Below are positions 1 through 8,797 of a stretch of DNA of 33,864 bases, in pieces. Source of the stretch: Labilithrix sp. (GTDB lineage: Bacteria > Myxococcota_A > Polyangia > Polyangiales > Polyangiaceae). The translations under genes and the position numbers were made by a program. How positions within the stretch are numbered: position 1 is the first letter of the stretch; each line of letters starts with the position of its first letter. The stretch covers positions 1-33,864 of the forward strand of contig JAHBWA010000097.1 in assembly GCA_019637195.1 (NCBI GenBank), read 5' to 3'. The notes under the pieces are model-generated. The model had not been told where the DNA came from. It ran no database searches and worked only from the letters and a program-made list of their open reading frames with translations.

Positions 1-1417
1 CGACCTTGCCCTTCTGGTCGTCGAACTTCTTGATCTCCTCGTCGATGATCTTCTGGAACTTCTCGAAGGGCTGCGCGCCCACGAGACGACGACCGTTGAC
101 GAAGAAGTGCGGGGTGCCGGAGGCCTGGACGTCCTCGCCGAGCTCCATGTCCGCGTCGATTTCCTTCTTGTACTTGTTGTCCTTGATCGCGGCCTTCACC
201 TTGGCCACGTCGAGGCCGAGCTCGCCGGCCGCCGCCTCGAGATCGGCGTCCTCGAGCTTCGGCTGGATGTCGAACATCTTCTTGTGCGCGTCCCAGAAGC
301 CCTTGTCGCCCTTCTGAGCGCGAGCCTCGATCGTCAGCGTGCTGGCGGGCACCGCGCGCGGGTGGAACGGGAGCGGCTCGTGCTTCCACACGAGGCGGAC
401 CTTGTTGCCGTAGGTCTCACGCACCTTCTCGAGCGTGGGCTCGACGCGCTTGCAGTACGGGCACTGGAAATCCGAAAACTCGACGATCGTGACGATCGCG
501 TCCTTCGGGCCGAGCTGCGGGGAGTTGCCGACCGGCACCCGCCACACGGTCTTGGTGTCTTCCTTCTCGCCCTCGTCCTCGTCGTCGTGCTTCGCCGGAG
601 CTGCCTTGAAGTTCTCCTTCGACATCTCCACGTAGACCTTGTCCTTGGGCGTACCCGCGGCGATCTTCGCGTTGGCCTTCTGGAGCTCCTTGTCGATGAG
701 CTCCTTGAACTTGTCGAACGGCTGCGCGCCGGAGAGCTCCGCGCCGTTGATGCGGAAGGCCGGGGTGCCGTTGGCGCCGACCTTGTTCGCGAGCGCCTGG
801 TCCTCTTCGACCTTCTTGAGGTGCTTCTTCGACGCGATCTCGGCCTTGAACTTCGCCGGATCGACGCCCGCCTGCTGCGCCCACTTCTCGTAGGACTCGG
901 GCGAGAGCTCCTTCTGGTTCTTGAACGCGAGGTCGTGGAACTTCCAGAACGCGTCGCTGCCCTTGAGCGCGAAGACCGCCTGCGCGGCCTCCGAGGCGGG
1001 CTTCGCCTTGTCGTGGAACGGGAGCGGCTGGCTCTTCCAGACGAGGCGGACCTTGTCCGGCCCGTAGGTCGTCTTGACCTGATCGAGCGTCGGCTCGACG
1101 CGCGAGCAGAACGGGCACTGGAAGTCGGAGAAGATGACGACGGTGACCGGGGCGTCACGCTTGCCCCAGACCGGGTCGTCGCTCGTCACGGGGATCGGCG
1201 AGTCCTTGTCGGCCCACGTCGGACCGCCCGCGCCGCTGCCGTCGGCGACGATGCCGCCGGACTTGAGGCGGTGGCTGTCGTAGCCCCACATCACCGCTCC
1301 GCCCGCGAGGAAGCAGAGGATGAAACCGATGATCGCCACGCCCGTGCTCATCCCGCCCGCGTCGGGGGGCGGCCGCACGTCAGCCGCGTGGCTCTTGTGC
1401 TCTTTGTCCTTGGCCAT
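1..1417 (-). CDS. Tandem two-domain DsbA-like thioredoxin-fold protein, membrane anchored (3' end off window)
   Basis: Likely an envelope thiol-disulfide oxidoreductase or thiol chaperone. The reading frame is open from an ATG at 1417 to the left edge, so 472 residues are visible and the C-terminus is missing. After a charged N-terminus there is one transmembrane segment (about residues 24-46), which should place the rest outside the cytoplasm. Two homologous DsbA-like domains follow. The first has FSDFQCPFC (Cys101/Cys104) and a cis-Pro loop GTP near 217. The second has FSDFQCPYC (Cys319/Cys322) and a later GTPHF. An acidic Asp/Glu/Lys linker (about 277-290) separates them. An AGGAAGG ribosome site lies 5 bases before the ATG and supports this start. 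The disulfide fold is clear; whether the protein oxidises, reduces or isomerises is not visible. Confidence 0.9.
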   Translation of the reverse strand, partial: MAKDKEHKSHAADVRPPPDAGGMSTGVAIIGFILCFLAGGAVMWGYDSHRLKSGGIVADGSGAGGPTWADKDSPIPVTSDDPVWGKRDAPVTVVIFSDFQCPFCSRVEPTLDQVKTTYGPDKVRLVWKSQPLPFHDKAKPASEAAQAVFALKGSDAFWKFHDLAFKNQKELSPESYEKWAQQAGVDPAKFKAEIASKKHLKKVEEDQALANKVGANGTPAFRINGAELSGAQPFDKFKELIDKELQKANAKIAAGTPKDKVYVEMSKENFKAAPAKHDDEDEGEKEDTKTVWRVPVGNSPQLGPKDAIVTIVEFSDFQCPYCKRVEPTLEKVRETYGNKVRLVWKHEPLPFHPRAVPASTLTIEARAQKGDKGFWDAHKKMFDIQPKLEDADLEAAAGELGLDVAKVKAAIKDNKYKKEIDADMELGEDVQASGTPHFFVNGRRLVGAQPFEKFQKIIDEEIKKFDDQKGKV

Positions 1418-1452
1418 GATTGCCTTCCTACGATAATTGCATACTACAATGA
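1418..1452 (-). promoter_or_regulatory. AT-rich leader with strong ribosome binding site upstream of the double DsbA gene
   Basis: This is one of the few AT-rich patches in the window. It holds AGGAAGG (complement of 1423-1429) 5 bases before the ATG and, further upstream on the minus strand, an imperfect dyad ATTG-N7-CAAT. The ribosome site is convincing; a promoter here is an inference from the AT content only. Confidence 0.4.
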
Positions 1453-1647
1453 ACGCGCGCGCCGCACTTGACGGGGACGGCACGTCGCCCGCCGAGCGGC
1501 GAACGCGCGCGAAGACCCGAGACGAGATGCACGGCGAGGAGATCGCGAGCCGCGCGGTGGTGAAACCGAGCGCGGAGATCGTGCGCCGAGGCCGGCGAGC
1601 ACGACCCGACGGCGTGCGCCGTCGCGAGCGAGCCTCTTCGACGTGCG

Positions 1648-2202
1648 TCAGGCGCGCGGCGGTCGATCGAGCGACACGCGGACGCCGAGCGACGGCTCGG
1701 GCTCCACGTGGGCTCGAACAGGCAGCCGCTCGGAGCGTTCGACAGGGGGCAGGAGCGCGCGCGTCTCCGCGACGGGCTCCTGGGAAGACGAGACGTCGAT
1801 CTTCGCGCCGTGGCCCGGGACGTAGTTGCGCGTCTCGAGCGGGTTATCGTCGACGCAGTCGGCGGGGATGTCGAGCGAGAGCTCGAGGTCCTGGATCTGC
1901 GGGGGCGGCGCGAAGCCGATCGCCCCCCGCGGGTCGCAGACCGGCGCGAGGGCGCGCATCGGTGCCCGCGGCGGCGGGGCGGCGAACGACGCGAGGTTGG
2001 CGCCGTTCTTCGGGCGCCCCGCGTCGGCGAACGATGCGGCCGCCGGCGCGCGGTCCACGCTCATGAACGACACGAGATCGGCCGCGCGCTCCGCGTCACC
2101 GCCGAGCACCGACGCGTGCGCGCTCGCGGGAGACGCGACGAGCCACACGACCGCGAGGGTCGCGAGGGTCACGAGCGCGCTGACGAGCTTCCGCCGATTC
2201 AA
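1648..2202 (-). CDS. Small secreted protein of unknown function
   Basis: A 184-residue protein that I do not recognise. It begins with a basic n-region (NRRK), a hydrophobic stretch and an ASPASAHA cleavage-like site near residues 24-31, which is a typical Sec signal peptide. The mature part is Pro/Ala-rich with two cysteines (in PVCDPRG and ADCVDDNP). The codon at the best start is TTG (complement of 2200-2202); no ATG upstream in frame makes a better signal peptide, so the start is tentative. It lies 102 bases downstream of the PAP2 gene on the same strand and could be cotranscribed. The G/C-biased third positions and the signal peptide argue that it is real. Confidence 0.6.
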   Translation of the reverse strand: MNRRKLVSALVTLATLAVVWLVASPASAHASVLGGDAERAADLVSFMSVDRAPAAASFADAGRPKNGANLASFAAPPPRAPMRALAPVCDPRGAIGFAPPPQIQDLELSLDIPADCVDDNPLETRNYVPGHGAKIDVSSSQEPVAETRALLPPVERSERLPVRAHVEPEPSLGVRVSLDRPPRA

Positions 2203-2304
2203 CGCGCGTAGTCTGGCCCGGAAGGTGCCTGAGACGCAAGCACAGCCGCAGGATCCGCGGGTCTCCGAGCGATGCGGCGCGACGACGCGAGCCGCGCGGG
2301 ATCG

Positions 2305-2970
2305 TCAGGGGTCCCGCGCGACGAGCTCGGCCCGACGAGCCGCCGCGAGATGCCAGCGCGCACCGAGCGCCGCGATGGTCGTGCCGAGGAGCGCGCCCGC
2401 GAGCACGTCGCCCGGGAAGTGCACTCCGAGGGCGATCCGCGAGAGGCCGACCGAGGCCGCCAGCGCCACGAGCACCCCGGCCGAGAGACGCCGGAGCCGA
2501 CGAACGCTCGCCGACGCGCCCGCAGGCGTCGCCCTGACGAGGACGATCGCGACGAAGACGGCGAAGGCGAAGCTCCCGGCGGAGTGCCCGCTCGGAAACG
2601 AGAAGTCGGACGGCGCGGCGAAGAAGAGCGCCTTCACGTCCGCGAGGCAGTTGCAGGGACGGACGCGACCGACGACGCGCTTCAAGGCGAAGACGAAGAC
2701 CGCGGTCACGCCGAGCACCGCCGTGAGCGAGAGCGCGAACCGCCGGGTACGTCCGAACGCGAGGAGCGGGACGACGGTGAGCGAACCCCACCCGCCGCCG
2801 ACGGCGCTCAGCACGACCATCGGCCAGAGCCAGGCAGCGAGCGCGTGGTTGAGGAAGAGGAAGGTCTGGACGTCGAAGTCGATCAAGGTCGCGCTCGCGA
2901 TCGCTACCCCAGCGGATACCACGAACGCCCGTCCGCGAAGAACCGGCCCGGCGGCGGCTCTCTTCCTCAC
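2305..2970 (-). CDS. PAP2-superfamily membrane phosphatase
   Basis: A 221-residue multi-pass membrane protein of the type-2 phosphatidic acid phosphatase family, expected to dephosphorylate lipid phosphates such as undecaprenyl pyrophosphate or phosphatidate at the outer face of the inner membrane. All three catalytic motifs are present: K97-x6-RP (KRVVGRVRP), PSGH at 126-129, and SR-x5-H-x3-D (SRIALGVHFPGD, 177-188). I chose the GTG at 2970, which has GGGAG a few bases upstream and gives a basic N-terminus before the first membrane helix; GTG at 2922 is an alternative. It is divergent from tyrA with 72 bases between the starts. Substrate cannot be read from the sequence. Confidence 0.85.
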   Translation of the reverse strand: MRKRAAAGPVLRGRAFVVSAGVAIASATLIDFDVQTFLFLNHALAAWLWPMVVLSAVGGGWGSLTVVPLLAFGRTRRFALSLTAVLGVTAVFVFALKRVVGRVRPCNCLADVKALFFAAPSDFSFPSGHSAGSFAFAVFVAIVLVRATPAGASASVRRLRRLSAGVLVALAASVGLSRIALGVHFPGDVLAGALLGTTIAALGARWHLAAARRAELVARDP

Positions 2971-3042
2971 CCGCTCCCGCGACGTGATTTCCGCGCGGCG
3001 TCGCGGTTGTGCGGCGCCCGGCAGCGCGTAGAGTAGCCCGCG

Positions 3043-4182
3043 ATGTCGGACACCACCGAGCCCGCCAGGGACCTCGCGACCCTCAGGGAAGAGCTCGCCG
3101 AGAAGGACACCGAGCTCGTGCGGCTCCTCGCCGAGCGGATGGGGCTCATCCGTGAGGTGGCCGCGTACAAGGCGACGAAGGGCCTCCCGTCCTTCGACCG
3201 CGAGCGCGAGGGCGCGCTGCTCGACGTCCTGCTCGCGAAGGCCGACGACGCCGGGCTCCCCGCCGACGTCGTCCGCGACGTCTTCGCGACGCTCTTCGCG
3301 GCGTCGCGCCTCGATCAGCGGCGCTTCCTCCAGGCGCGGGCGGAGAAGTTCTCGATCGGGATCATCGGCGGCACGCAGGGCATGGGCGCCTTCATGGCGA
3401 AGGTCATGGGCGCCACCGGCTACGCCGTCGAGACGACGGGGCTCGAGCAAGGGCGACCGGCGGAGGAGGTCGCGGCGTCGCACGATCTGGTCGTGCTCTC
3501 CGTGCCGATCGCCACGACCGTCGAGGTCGCCAGGAAGATCGGACCGAAGGTCCGCCCCGGCGCGTGTCTGATGGACGTCACGTCGATCAAGCGCCAGCCG
3601 CTCGCGGCCATGCTCGAGAGCACGCCGGACACCGTCGACGTCGTCGGCACGCACCCGATGTTCGGCCCGCACGGCGCCGATTTCGATCGCCAGAAGGTCG
3701 TGCTCTGCCGCGGGCGCGGAGACGCGGGGTTCGCCCGCGTCAAGAAGCTCTACGAGGCGTTCGGCGCGGAGACGATCGAGGCCACCGCCGAAGAGCACGA
3801 CGCGCAGATGGCGTTGATCCAGGTGCTCATCCACGAGAAGACGATGGTGCTCGGCTCGGTGCTCGAGCGCCTCAAGGCCGATCTCGGCCGAAGCCTCCAG
3901 TTCGCGAGCCCGATCTACCGGACCGAGCTCGCGATGGTCGGCCGCATCTTCTCGCAGCGCGCCGAGCTCTACGCCGACATCCTCACTGCCAACGAGGACG
4001 CGCTCCGCCTCTCGAGTGTCTTCGAGCAGGAGGCCGGACACTTCGCGCGCGCGGTCGCGATGAGCGATCGCGAGGCGATCATCCAGCGCTTCCGCCAGGT
4101 CTCGACGTACATGCAAGACTTCGCCGCCTGGGCGAAGAAGCAGTCGGACGCCATCCTCGAGGAGCTCGTCCGCCGCGGCTGA
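3043..4182 (+). CDS. tyrA: Bifunctional chorismate mutase / prephenate dehydrogenase (T-protein)
   Basis: A 379-residue fusion enzyme for tyrosine synthesis: chorismate to prephenate, then NAD-dependent oxidative decarboxylation to 4-hydroxyphenylpyruvate. Residues 11-95 form an AroQ-type chorismate mutase with the helical pattern LVRLLAERMGLIREVAAYK. From about 103 a prephenate dehydrogenase domain begins with the nucleotide-binding IIGGTQGMG (107-115) and contains THPMFGPHG with the family's catalytic His at 204. Later IQVLIHEKTMVLG matches the helix seen in the Escherichia coli enzyme. The length matches the gammaproteobacterial T-protein. It is a single gene, divergent from the PAP2 gene and convergent with a Ser/Thr kinase 33 bases away. 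No ACT domain is present, so feedback control is not obvious from the protein. Confidence 0.93.
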   Translation: MSDTTEPARDLATLREELAEKDTELVRLLAERMGLIREVAAYKATKGLPSFDREREGALLDVLLAKADDAGLPADVVRDVFATLFAASRLDQRRFLQARAEKFSIGIIGGTQGMGAFMAKVMGATGYAVETTGLEQGRPAEEVAASHDLVVLSVPIATTVEVARKIGPKVRPGACLMDVTSIKRQPLAAMLESTPDTVDVVGTHPMFGPHGADFDRQKVVLCRGRGDAGFARVKKLYEAFGAETIEATAEEHDAQMALIQVLIHEKTMVLGSVLERLKADLGRSLQFASPIYRTELAMVGRIFSQRAELYADILTANEDALRLSSVFEQEAGHFARAVAMSDREAIIQRFRQVSTYMQDFAAWAKKQSDAILEELVRRG

Positions 4183-4215
4183 TCGCGCGACGCGCGACGG
4201 CGCGGTCGTCCGGAT

Positions 4216-5520
4216 TCAGAGACGCCGCGGGTTGGCCGCGGGCCGCGTGGCGGGCCCCGACGGACGTCGGTTCGTCCGCGGCGCCCCCGAGCGGCGCGGC
4301 CCGGCGCTCGCGGCCGGAGGGTCGGCGGGCAGCTCGTCGGCGAGCTCGGGCTCCTCCGTGACCTCCGCCGCCGGCGTGACGGGGACGGCGAGCGACGGGG
4401 TCTCGACCGGGAGCGGATCGTCGAACCCGACCGTGATGTCGTCCGCTCCGCGCGACCGCGCGACGAAGCTGATCACGATGAGCACGGCTCCGAGCAGCGC
4501 GACGGCGCCGGCTCCGAGCGCGAGCGCCGTCATGCGCCCGCGCCCGAGCGCGATCGACGGGCGGCCGAGGTGCACGAACTGCGTAGGCGCGGCCGAGCTC
4601 TGCGTCGGCGCGGCCGACCGCGGGACGCGCAGCGCCAGCGCCTCGACGCTCTCTGCAGGCACCCAAGGCCGAAGCGCGTCGATGAGCTCATCCATCGACT
4701 GGAAGCGGTCCGCGGGCTTCCGCTCGAGCGCCCGCATGATGACCGCCTCGACCTCCGCCGGGATGTCCGGGCGACGGCCGCGCGGAGGAGCGATCTCCGC
4801 CGTCGCGACCTGGACGAGGACGTCGGTCACCTGCCCCTCGAACGGCGGCGCCCCCGTGAGGAGCTCGTACATGATGATGCCGAGCGCCCAGATGTCCGCC
4901 CTCGCGTCGACCTCCGAGGCGGAGCGCACCTGCTCCGGCGACATGTAGAGCGCGGTGCCGAGCGTCGTGAAGTCGGCCGTGACGCGCCGCTGGCTGTCGT
5001 GCATCACCCGCGAGATGCCGAAGTCGAGGACCTTCACGAGGTGGCGGTCGCTCCCCGGCACCCTGGTGAGGAACAGGTTCGCGGGCTTGAGGTCGCGATG
5101 CACGACGCCGAGGGCGTGCGCCTCACGCATGCCCGCGGCCGCCTGCGACACGATGTCGGCGACCTCGGCGACCCCGAGCGTCCCCCGCGTCACGAGCTCC
5201 GCCTCGAGGTCGTGCCCCGCGAGCAGCTCCATCACCATGAAGAGGACGCCGTTCGGCAGCGCGTCGATGTCGAAGACGCGCGCGACGTTCAGACCTTCGA
5301 GGCGCGACGCGATCCGCCCCTCGAGATCGAACCGCGCGAGGATCTCCGGGCTCGACGAGTAGTGCGGATAGAGGACCTTGATCGCGAAGCGCTGACCGAG
5401 GCGCTTGTGAACGGCCTCGTAGACGATCCCCATCCCGCCCTCGGCGATGACGCGGACGATGCGGTACTTCCCCGCGATCGTATCGCCCACCTCGGGGAGC
5501 GTTGGGGCAGGCGTCGCCAT
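4216..5520 (-). CDS. Membrane-anchored Ser/Thr protein kinase (PknB/Hanks type)
   Basis: A 434-residue eukaryotic-like kinase. The catalytic domain (about 15-285) has the glycine loop AEGGMGIVYEA, Lys48 in FAIKVL, HRDLKPANL with Asp143, DFG at 167-169 and MSPEQ at 193-197, so it should be active. After a Pro/Ala juxtamembrane stretch there is one membrane helix (about 331-355), then a short Pro/Ala/Glu-rich tail outside with no recognisable sensor domain. The ATG at 5520 immediately precedes a standard kinase N-terminus (GDTIAGKYRIVRVI). The gene is divergent from the Cys-rich lipoprotein gene at 5740 (219-base gap) and convergent with tyrA. The substrate and signal are unknown. Confidence 0.93.
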   Translation of the reverse strand: MATPAPTLPEVGDTIAGKYRIVRVIAEGGMGIVYEAVHKRLGQRFAIKVLYPHYSSSPEILARFDLEGRIASRLEGLNVARVFDIDALPNGVLFMVMELLAGHDLEAELVTRGTLGVAEVADIVSQAAAGMREAHALGVVHRDLKPANLFLTRVPGSDRHLVKVLDFGISRVMHDSQRRVTADFTTLGTALYMSPEQVRSASEVDARADIWALGIIMYELLTGAPPFEGQVTDVLVQVATAEIAPPRGRRPDIPAEVEAVIMRALERKPADRFQSMDELIDALRPWVPAESVEALALRVPRSAAPTQSSAAPTQFVHLGRPSIALGRGRMTALALGAGAVALLGAVLIVISFVARSRGADDITVGFDDPLPVETPSLAVPVTPAAEVTEEPELADELPADPPAASAGPRRSGAPRTNRRPSGPATRPAANPRRL

Positions 5521-5739
5521 CCTGGCGGATCAGTCTAGCGGGCCCAAAGCGCGATCCACAACGCGTAGCCGCGCCGCAACGCCTCGCGAGGTCCGTCGTT
5601 TTCAGCTGCTTGCGCTCGAGCCGGAGGACCTTCGATCGAGCGAGGACGCCCGTCCTCACCGTGCAATCTCGCGAGGTCGTCGCGAGACGTCGGGCAGAGC
5701 GCTCGATCTGCGGCGCCGCGAACCGCTATCCTCCACTCG

Positions 5740-6687
5740 ATGTACCTCCCTCGTGTCCGCGCGGGTCGTGCGTTGGCGCTCGGGATCGCTCTCTCCTGCG
5801 TCGTCGCCGGCGCGAGCTGCAGAACGGCGACGCAGATCATCGTCGAGGTGTCGGCCGACGAGTGCGCGCGGATCCGAACGACCGACGTAGCGGTCGCCGG
5901 CGACGAGACGACGCTCGCCACCAAGTCCGTCAGCGACGCCAGCCGCGTCGGCTGCGCGGCGCCCCCCGAGGTCGGCAAGGTCGTGCTCGTACCGGACGGC
6001 GCCGACGACGCCGACGTCGTCATCCGCATCGTGAGCGGCCTCGACAAGCCCGCGAGCACGTGCCGTGAGGGGGACGACGGCTGCATCTTCGCGCGGCGCC
6101 GCGCGCGCTTCGTCCCGAACGAGATCGTGAAGGTCTCGGTCGTGATGAGCCTGACCTGCCAGCGGGTCGTGTGCGCCGCGGGCGAGTCCTGCGACCCGCT
6201 CACCGGCCGATGCAAGGCGCTCACGAACGGCGTCGACGACCCCGCTCCGTTGCCCGACGCCGGCGACGGCGACGCCGGGACCATCCCGGGCGACGGCGGC
6301 GCGTGCGACGCGACCGGCTGCGTCTTCGAATGCAACGGTCCGAGGCAATGCCACAGGCCGCAGTGCCAGCCCGGACTGCCGTGCATCATCCGCTGCAACG
6401 CCCCCGACGCGTGCGCCGACATCGACTGCGGCGCCGCCTCGACCTGCCGGGTCGACTGCAACGTCGACAACGCGTGCAAGGGCAAGAAGGCGATCGCGTG
6501 CGGGACCGGGAGCTCGTGCACGGTCGCGTGCAAGACGAAGAAGGCGTGCGGCAGTGACGTCAGCTGCACGTGCAACGGCGAGTGCGCCGTGACCTGCGCC
6601 GACAAGTGCGACCCCAGGAACGTAACGTGCTGCGCCGAGGACTGTGAGGTCCCTGACGACTTCAAATGCCAGGGTGAGTGTGACTGA
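5740..6687 (+). CDS. Cysteine-rich lipoprotein of unknown function
   Basis: A 315-residue predicted lipoprotein: hydrophobic leader then VVAGASC with Cys27 as the lipid site. Residues 28-150 are a folded-looking domain (TQIIVEVSADEC onward). After a CDPLTGRCK motif and an Asp/Gly/Ala linker, the C-terminal 110 residues are dense in cysteines (CDATGCVFECNGPRQC, CNAPDAC, CGAASTC, CDVNCAC-like spacing) with roughly one Cys per six residues. This layout is common among surface proteins of large myxobacterial genomes, but I cannot assign a function. The next gene starts 8 bases after its stop, so the two are probably one operon. Confidence 0.85.
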   Translation: MYLPRVRAGRALALGIALSCVVAGASCRTATQIIVEVSADECARIRTTDVAVAGDETTLATKSVSDASRVGCAAPPEVGKVVLVPDGADDADVVIRIVSGLDKPASTCREGDDGCIFARRRARFVPNEIVKVSVVMSLTCQRVVCAAGESCDPLTGRCKALTNGVDDPAPLPDAGDGDAGTIPGDGGACDATGCVFECNGPRQCHRPQCQPGLPCIIRCNAPDACADIDCGAASTCRVDCNVDNACKGKKAIACGTGSSCTVACKTKKACGSDVSCTCNGECAVTCADKCDPRNVTCCAEDCEVPDDFKCQGECD

Positions 6688-6694
6688 TCCGCCG

Positions 6695-7426
6695 ATGCTC
6701 CGCTTCGCCGCTGCGTTCCTCCTCCTGTCGGCAGCGCTCACGATCTCGCCCGCGGCCCACGCCGAGGTCCCGGCCGAAGACGCGGTGACGCTGAAGGCCA
6801 CGGCGGACCAGCTCTTCGACGAGGGCCGCTACGCGGAGGCCAACGACCTCTACAAGCGCGCGTACGCGATGTCGGCGGATCCCGCGCTGCTCTACAACCA
6901 GGCGCGGGCGCTGGAGTCGATGGGGGACTACCCCGAGGCGCTCGACCAGCTCGAGGCGTTCGACCGCGAGGCGCCCCCCGACGTCCGCGCGAAGGTGCCG
7001 AAGCTCGACGAGCTCGCCGCCGAGCTGCGCGCGCGGACAGCGACGATCCACGTGACGACGAACGTGCCGCTCGCGCATCTCTACATCCGCGGCAAGGACT
7101 CGGGGACGATCGAGCGCGAGGCGAACGTGCGCGCGCGCGCGGGAGACGCCACGGTGCGGGTCGAGGCCGACGGCTACGAGCCGTTCGCGCGGGAGGTCAC
7201 GCTCCCCGGGGGAGGCGCGATCGACCTCGACGCGACGCTCGAGCGGACGCGGAGCCGCGCGCACGCCAGCGGCGGCCTGACGTCGAAGTGGTGGTTCTGG
7301 ACCGCGCTCGGCGTGGTCGCGGCGGGCGGCGTCGCGCTCTCCGTCGTCGCGCTGACGACGGAGAAGGCGCCGGAGCGAGGTACATTCGATCCGACGCCCA
7401 TCCGCGTGAGGGGCTTCTCGTTCTGA
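6695..7426 (+). CDS. TPR and PEGA-domain protein with signal peptide and C-terminal membrane helix
   Basis: A 243-residue envelope protein. A signal peptide (1-23, ending AAHAE) is followed by tetratricopeptide-like helices (about 28-100, including LFDEGRYAEANDLYKRAY and LYNQARALESMGDYPEAL), then a PEGA-type beta domain (116-182, with VRVEADGYEPFAREV), and a membrane helix (about 199-221) after a KWWFW belt. TPR-PEGA proteins of this layout are frequent in myxobacteria, often near protein kinases, and are thought to scaffold envelope complexes. I chose the ATG at 6695, which gives the clean signal peptide and lies 8 bases after the upstream lipoprotein stop; an upstream GTG would overlap that gene. 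Role: unknown beyond scaffolding. Confidence 0.87.
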   Translation: MLRFAAAFLLLSAALTISPAAHAEVPAEDAVTLKATADQLFDEGRYAEANDLYKRAYAMSADPALLYNQARALESMGDYPEALDQLEAFDREAPPDVRAKVPKLDELAAELRARTATIHVTTNVPLAHLYIRGKDSGTIEREANVRARAGDATVRVEADGYEPFAREVTLPGGGAIDLDATLERTRSRAHASGGLTSKWWFWTALGVVAAGGVALSVVALTTEKAPERGTFDPTPIRVRGFSF

Positions 7427-7469
7427 CGGCCCAGCGCTCGGCCGGAGCGCCGGGACGGCTCGAGGCAGG

Positions 7470-7542
7470 CGGCTCGTGACGCGGACGGCTCGTGACGCGG
7501 ACGGCTCGTGACGCGGACGGCTCGTGACGCGGACGGCTCGTG
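7470..7542. repeat. 16-bp tandem repeat, about 4.6 copies, in a convergent spacer
   Basis: The unit CGGCTCGTGACGCGGA occurs four times in perfect register (7470-7485, 7486-7501, 7502-7517, 7518-7533) and then nine bases of a fifth copy. It fills most of the 132-base spacer between the TPR-PEGA gene and the glutamate dehydrogenase stop. There are no unique spacers, so it is not a CRISPR. It may act as a bidirectional termination region or simply be replication slippage. Confidence 0.95.
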
Positions 7543-7558
7543 CCGGCGAGGAGAGCTC

Positions 7559-8797
7559 TCAGCCGAGGCCGCGCAGATCCGTCGCCGCTTTGACGCGCTC
7601 GAGAGCGAGCGCGAACGCGGCGGTGCGCATCGACGTCTTGTAGCGCGCCATCGCCGCGCGGATGTCCTTGTGCGCGGCGACGATGTGACGCTCGAGCTCT
7701 TCGTTGACCTTCTCCTCCGACCAGCGGTGCTGCTGGAGGTTCTGCACCCATTCGAAATAGCTGACGGTGACGCCGCCGGCGTTGGCCCAGATGTCGGGCA
7801 GGCACAGAACGCCGCGCTGGTCGAGGACGTCCGAGCCCTCGAGCGTGCACGGGCCGTTCGCCCCCTCGACGACGTACTTCGCGCGGATCTCGGCGGCGAT
7901 CTTGTCCGTGATGACGTGGCCGAGCGCGGCCGGGACGAGGACGTCGCAGTCGACCGTGAGGATCTCCTCGTTGTTGATCGATCGCGAGCCTGCGAAGCCG
8001 ACGACGCTCCCGGTCGCCTTCACGTGCTCGAGCAGCTTCGGGACGTCGATGCCGTCGCCGACGAAGATGCCGCCCTTCACGTCGCTGACCGCGACTATCT
8101 TCGCGCCCTGCGCGTGCGCGAGGCGCGCGAACCAGCTGCCGACGTTGCCGAAGCCCTGGACCGAGAAGCTCGTCCCCTGGAGCTTCTTCCCGTCGGCGCC
8201 GAGCGCCTCGCGGATGGCGAGCATCGCGCCGCGGCCGGTCGCAGACTCGCGCCCGAGGGAGCCGTGCAGCGACACCGGCTTGCCCGTGACCACGCCGGGG
8301 GCGAAGCCCGCGTGCAGCGTGTACTGGTCGAAGAACCAGCCCATGACGGTCGCGTTCGTGTTGACGTCCGGCGCGGGGATGTCGACGCGCTCGCCGATGA
8401 AATCGTGAATCAGATCCACGAAGCGTCGCGTGAGCCGCTCGAGCTCCTTCGGGCTCAGCTTCGTCGGATCGACCTGGATGCCGCCCTTGGCGCCGCCGAA
8501 CGGCACGTCGATCACCGCGGTCTTCCAGGTCATCAGGCTCGCGAGCGAGCGCACCTCGTCGACGTCGACCTCGGGGTGGTAGCGGAGGCCCCCTTTGTAC
8601 GGACCGCGCGCGTTGTCGTGCTGCACGCGGTAGCCGATGAAGTTGCCGATCGATCCGTCGTCCATGCGGATCGTGAGCTCGACGCGGACCTCACGGCGCG
8701 GCGTCAAGAGCAGCGTCTCGTAGCCGGGCTCGAGGTCGAGCGCGCTCATCGCGCGCTTGAGGAACGTATTGGTGGTCTCGTACGCGTTCATCGACAT
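7559..8797 (-). CDS. gdhA: Glu/Leu/Phe/Val family dehydrogenase, probably NAD-dependent glutamate dehydrogenase
   Basis: A 412-residue cytosolic amino-acid dehydrogenase that reversibly deaminates glutamate to 2-oxoglutarate. The substrate domain shows PYKGGLRYHP (Lys68), the Lys of MTWKTA (92), PFGGAKGGI with the catalytic Lys104 and the conserved Asp of IPAPDVNT (about 144). The nucleotide domain has FSVQGFGNVG. The length is typical of the hexameric short form. An in-frame start exists 20 codons earlier, but GAGGTG sits 7 bases before the ATG at 8797 and the family N-terminus begins there. It is 172 bases downstream of kbl on the same strand; together with kbl and tdh it makes a small amino-acid catabolism cluster. 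Glutamate rather than leucine as substrate is an inference from overall similarity. Confidence 0.9.
   Translation of the reverse strand: MSMNAYETTNTFLKRAMSALDLEPGYETLLLTPRREVRVELTIRMDDGSIGNFIGYRVQHDNARGPYKGGLRYHPEVDVDEVRSLASLMTWKTAVIDVPFGGAKGGIQVDPTKLSPKELERLTRRFVDLIHDFIGERVDIPAPDVNTNATVMGWFFDQYTLHAGFAPGVVTGKPVSLHGSLGRESATGRGAMLAIREALGADGKKLQGTSFSVQGFGNVGSWFARLAHAQGAKIVAVSDVKGGIFVGDGIDVPKLLEHVKATGSVVGFAGSRSINNEEILTVDCDVLVPAALGHVITDKIAAEIRAKYVVEGANGPCTLEGSDVLDQRGVLCLPDIWANAGGVTVSYFEWVQNLQQHRWSEEKVNEELERHIVAAHKDIRAAMARYKTSMRTAAFALALERVKAATDLRGLG

Noticed and set aside
107..1471. 454-residue plus-strand open frame
   Set aside because: Arg/Leu/Val-biased translation antisense to the double DsbA gene; no domain pattern. 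A shadow of GC-rich coding on the other strand.
2971..4116. N-terminal extension of the PAP2 gene to a 603-residue protein
   Set aside because: The extension runs antisense through tyrA and is low-complexity. The phosphatase fold is complete from GTG 2970.
7470..7542. Possible CRISPR array
   Set aside because: Head-to-tail 16-bp copies without unique spacers.
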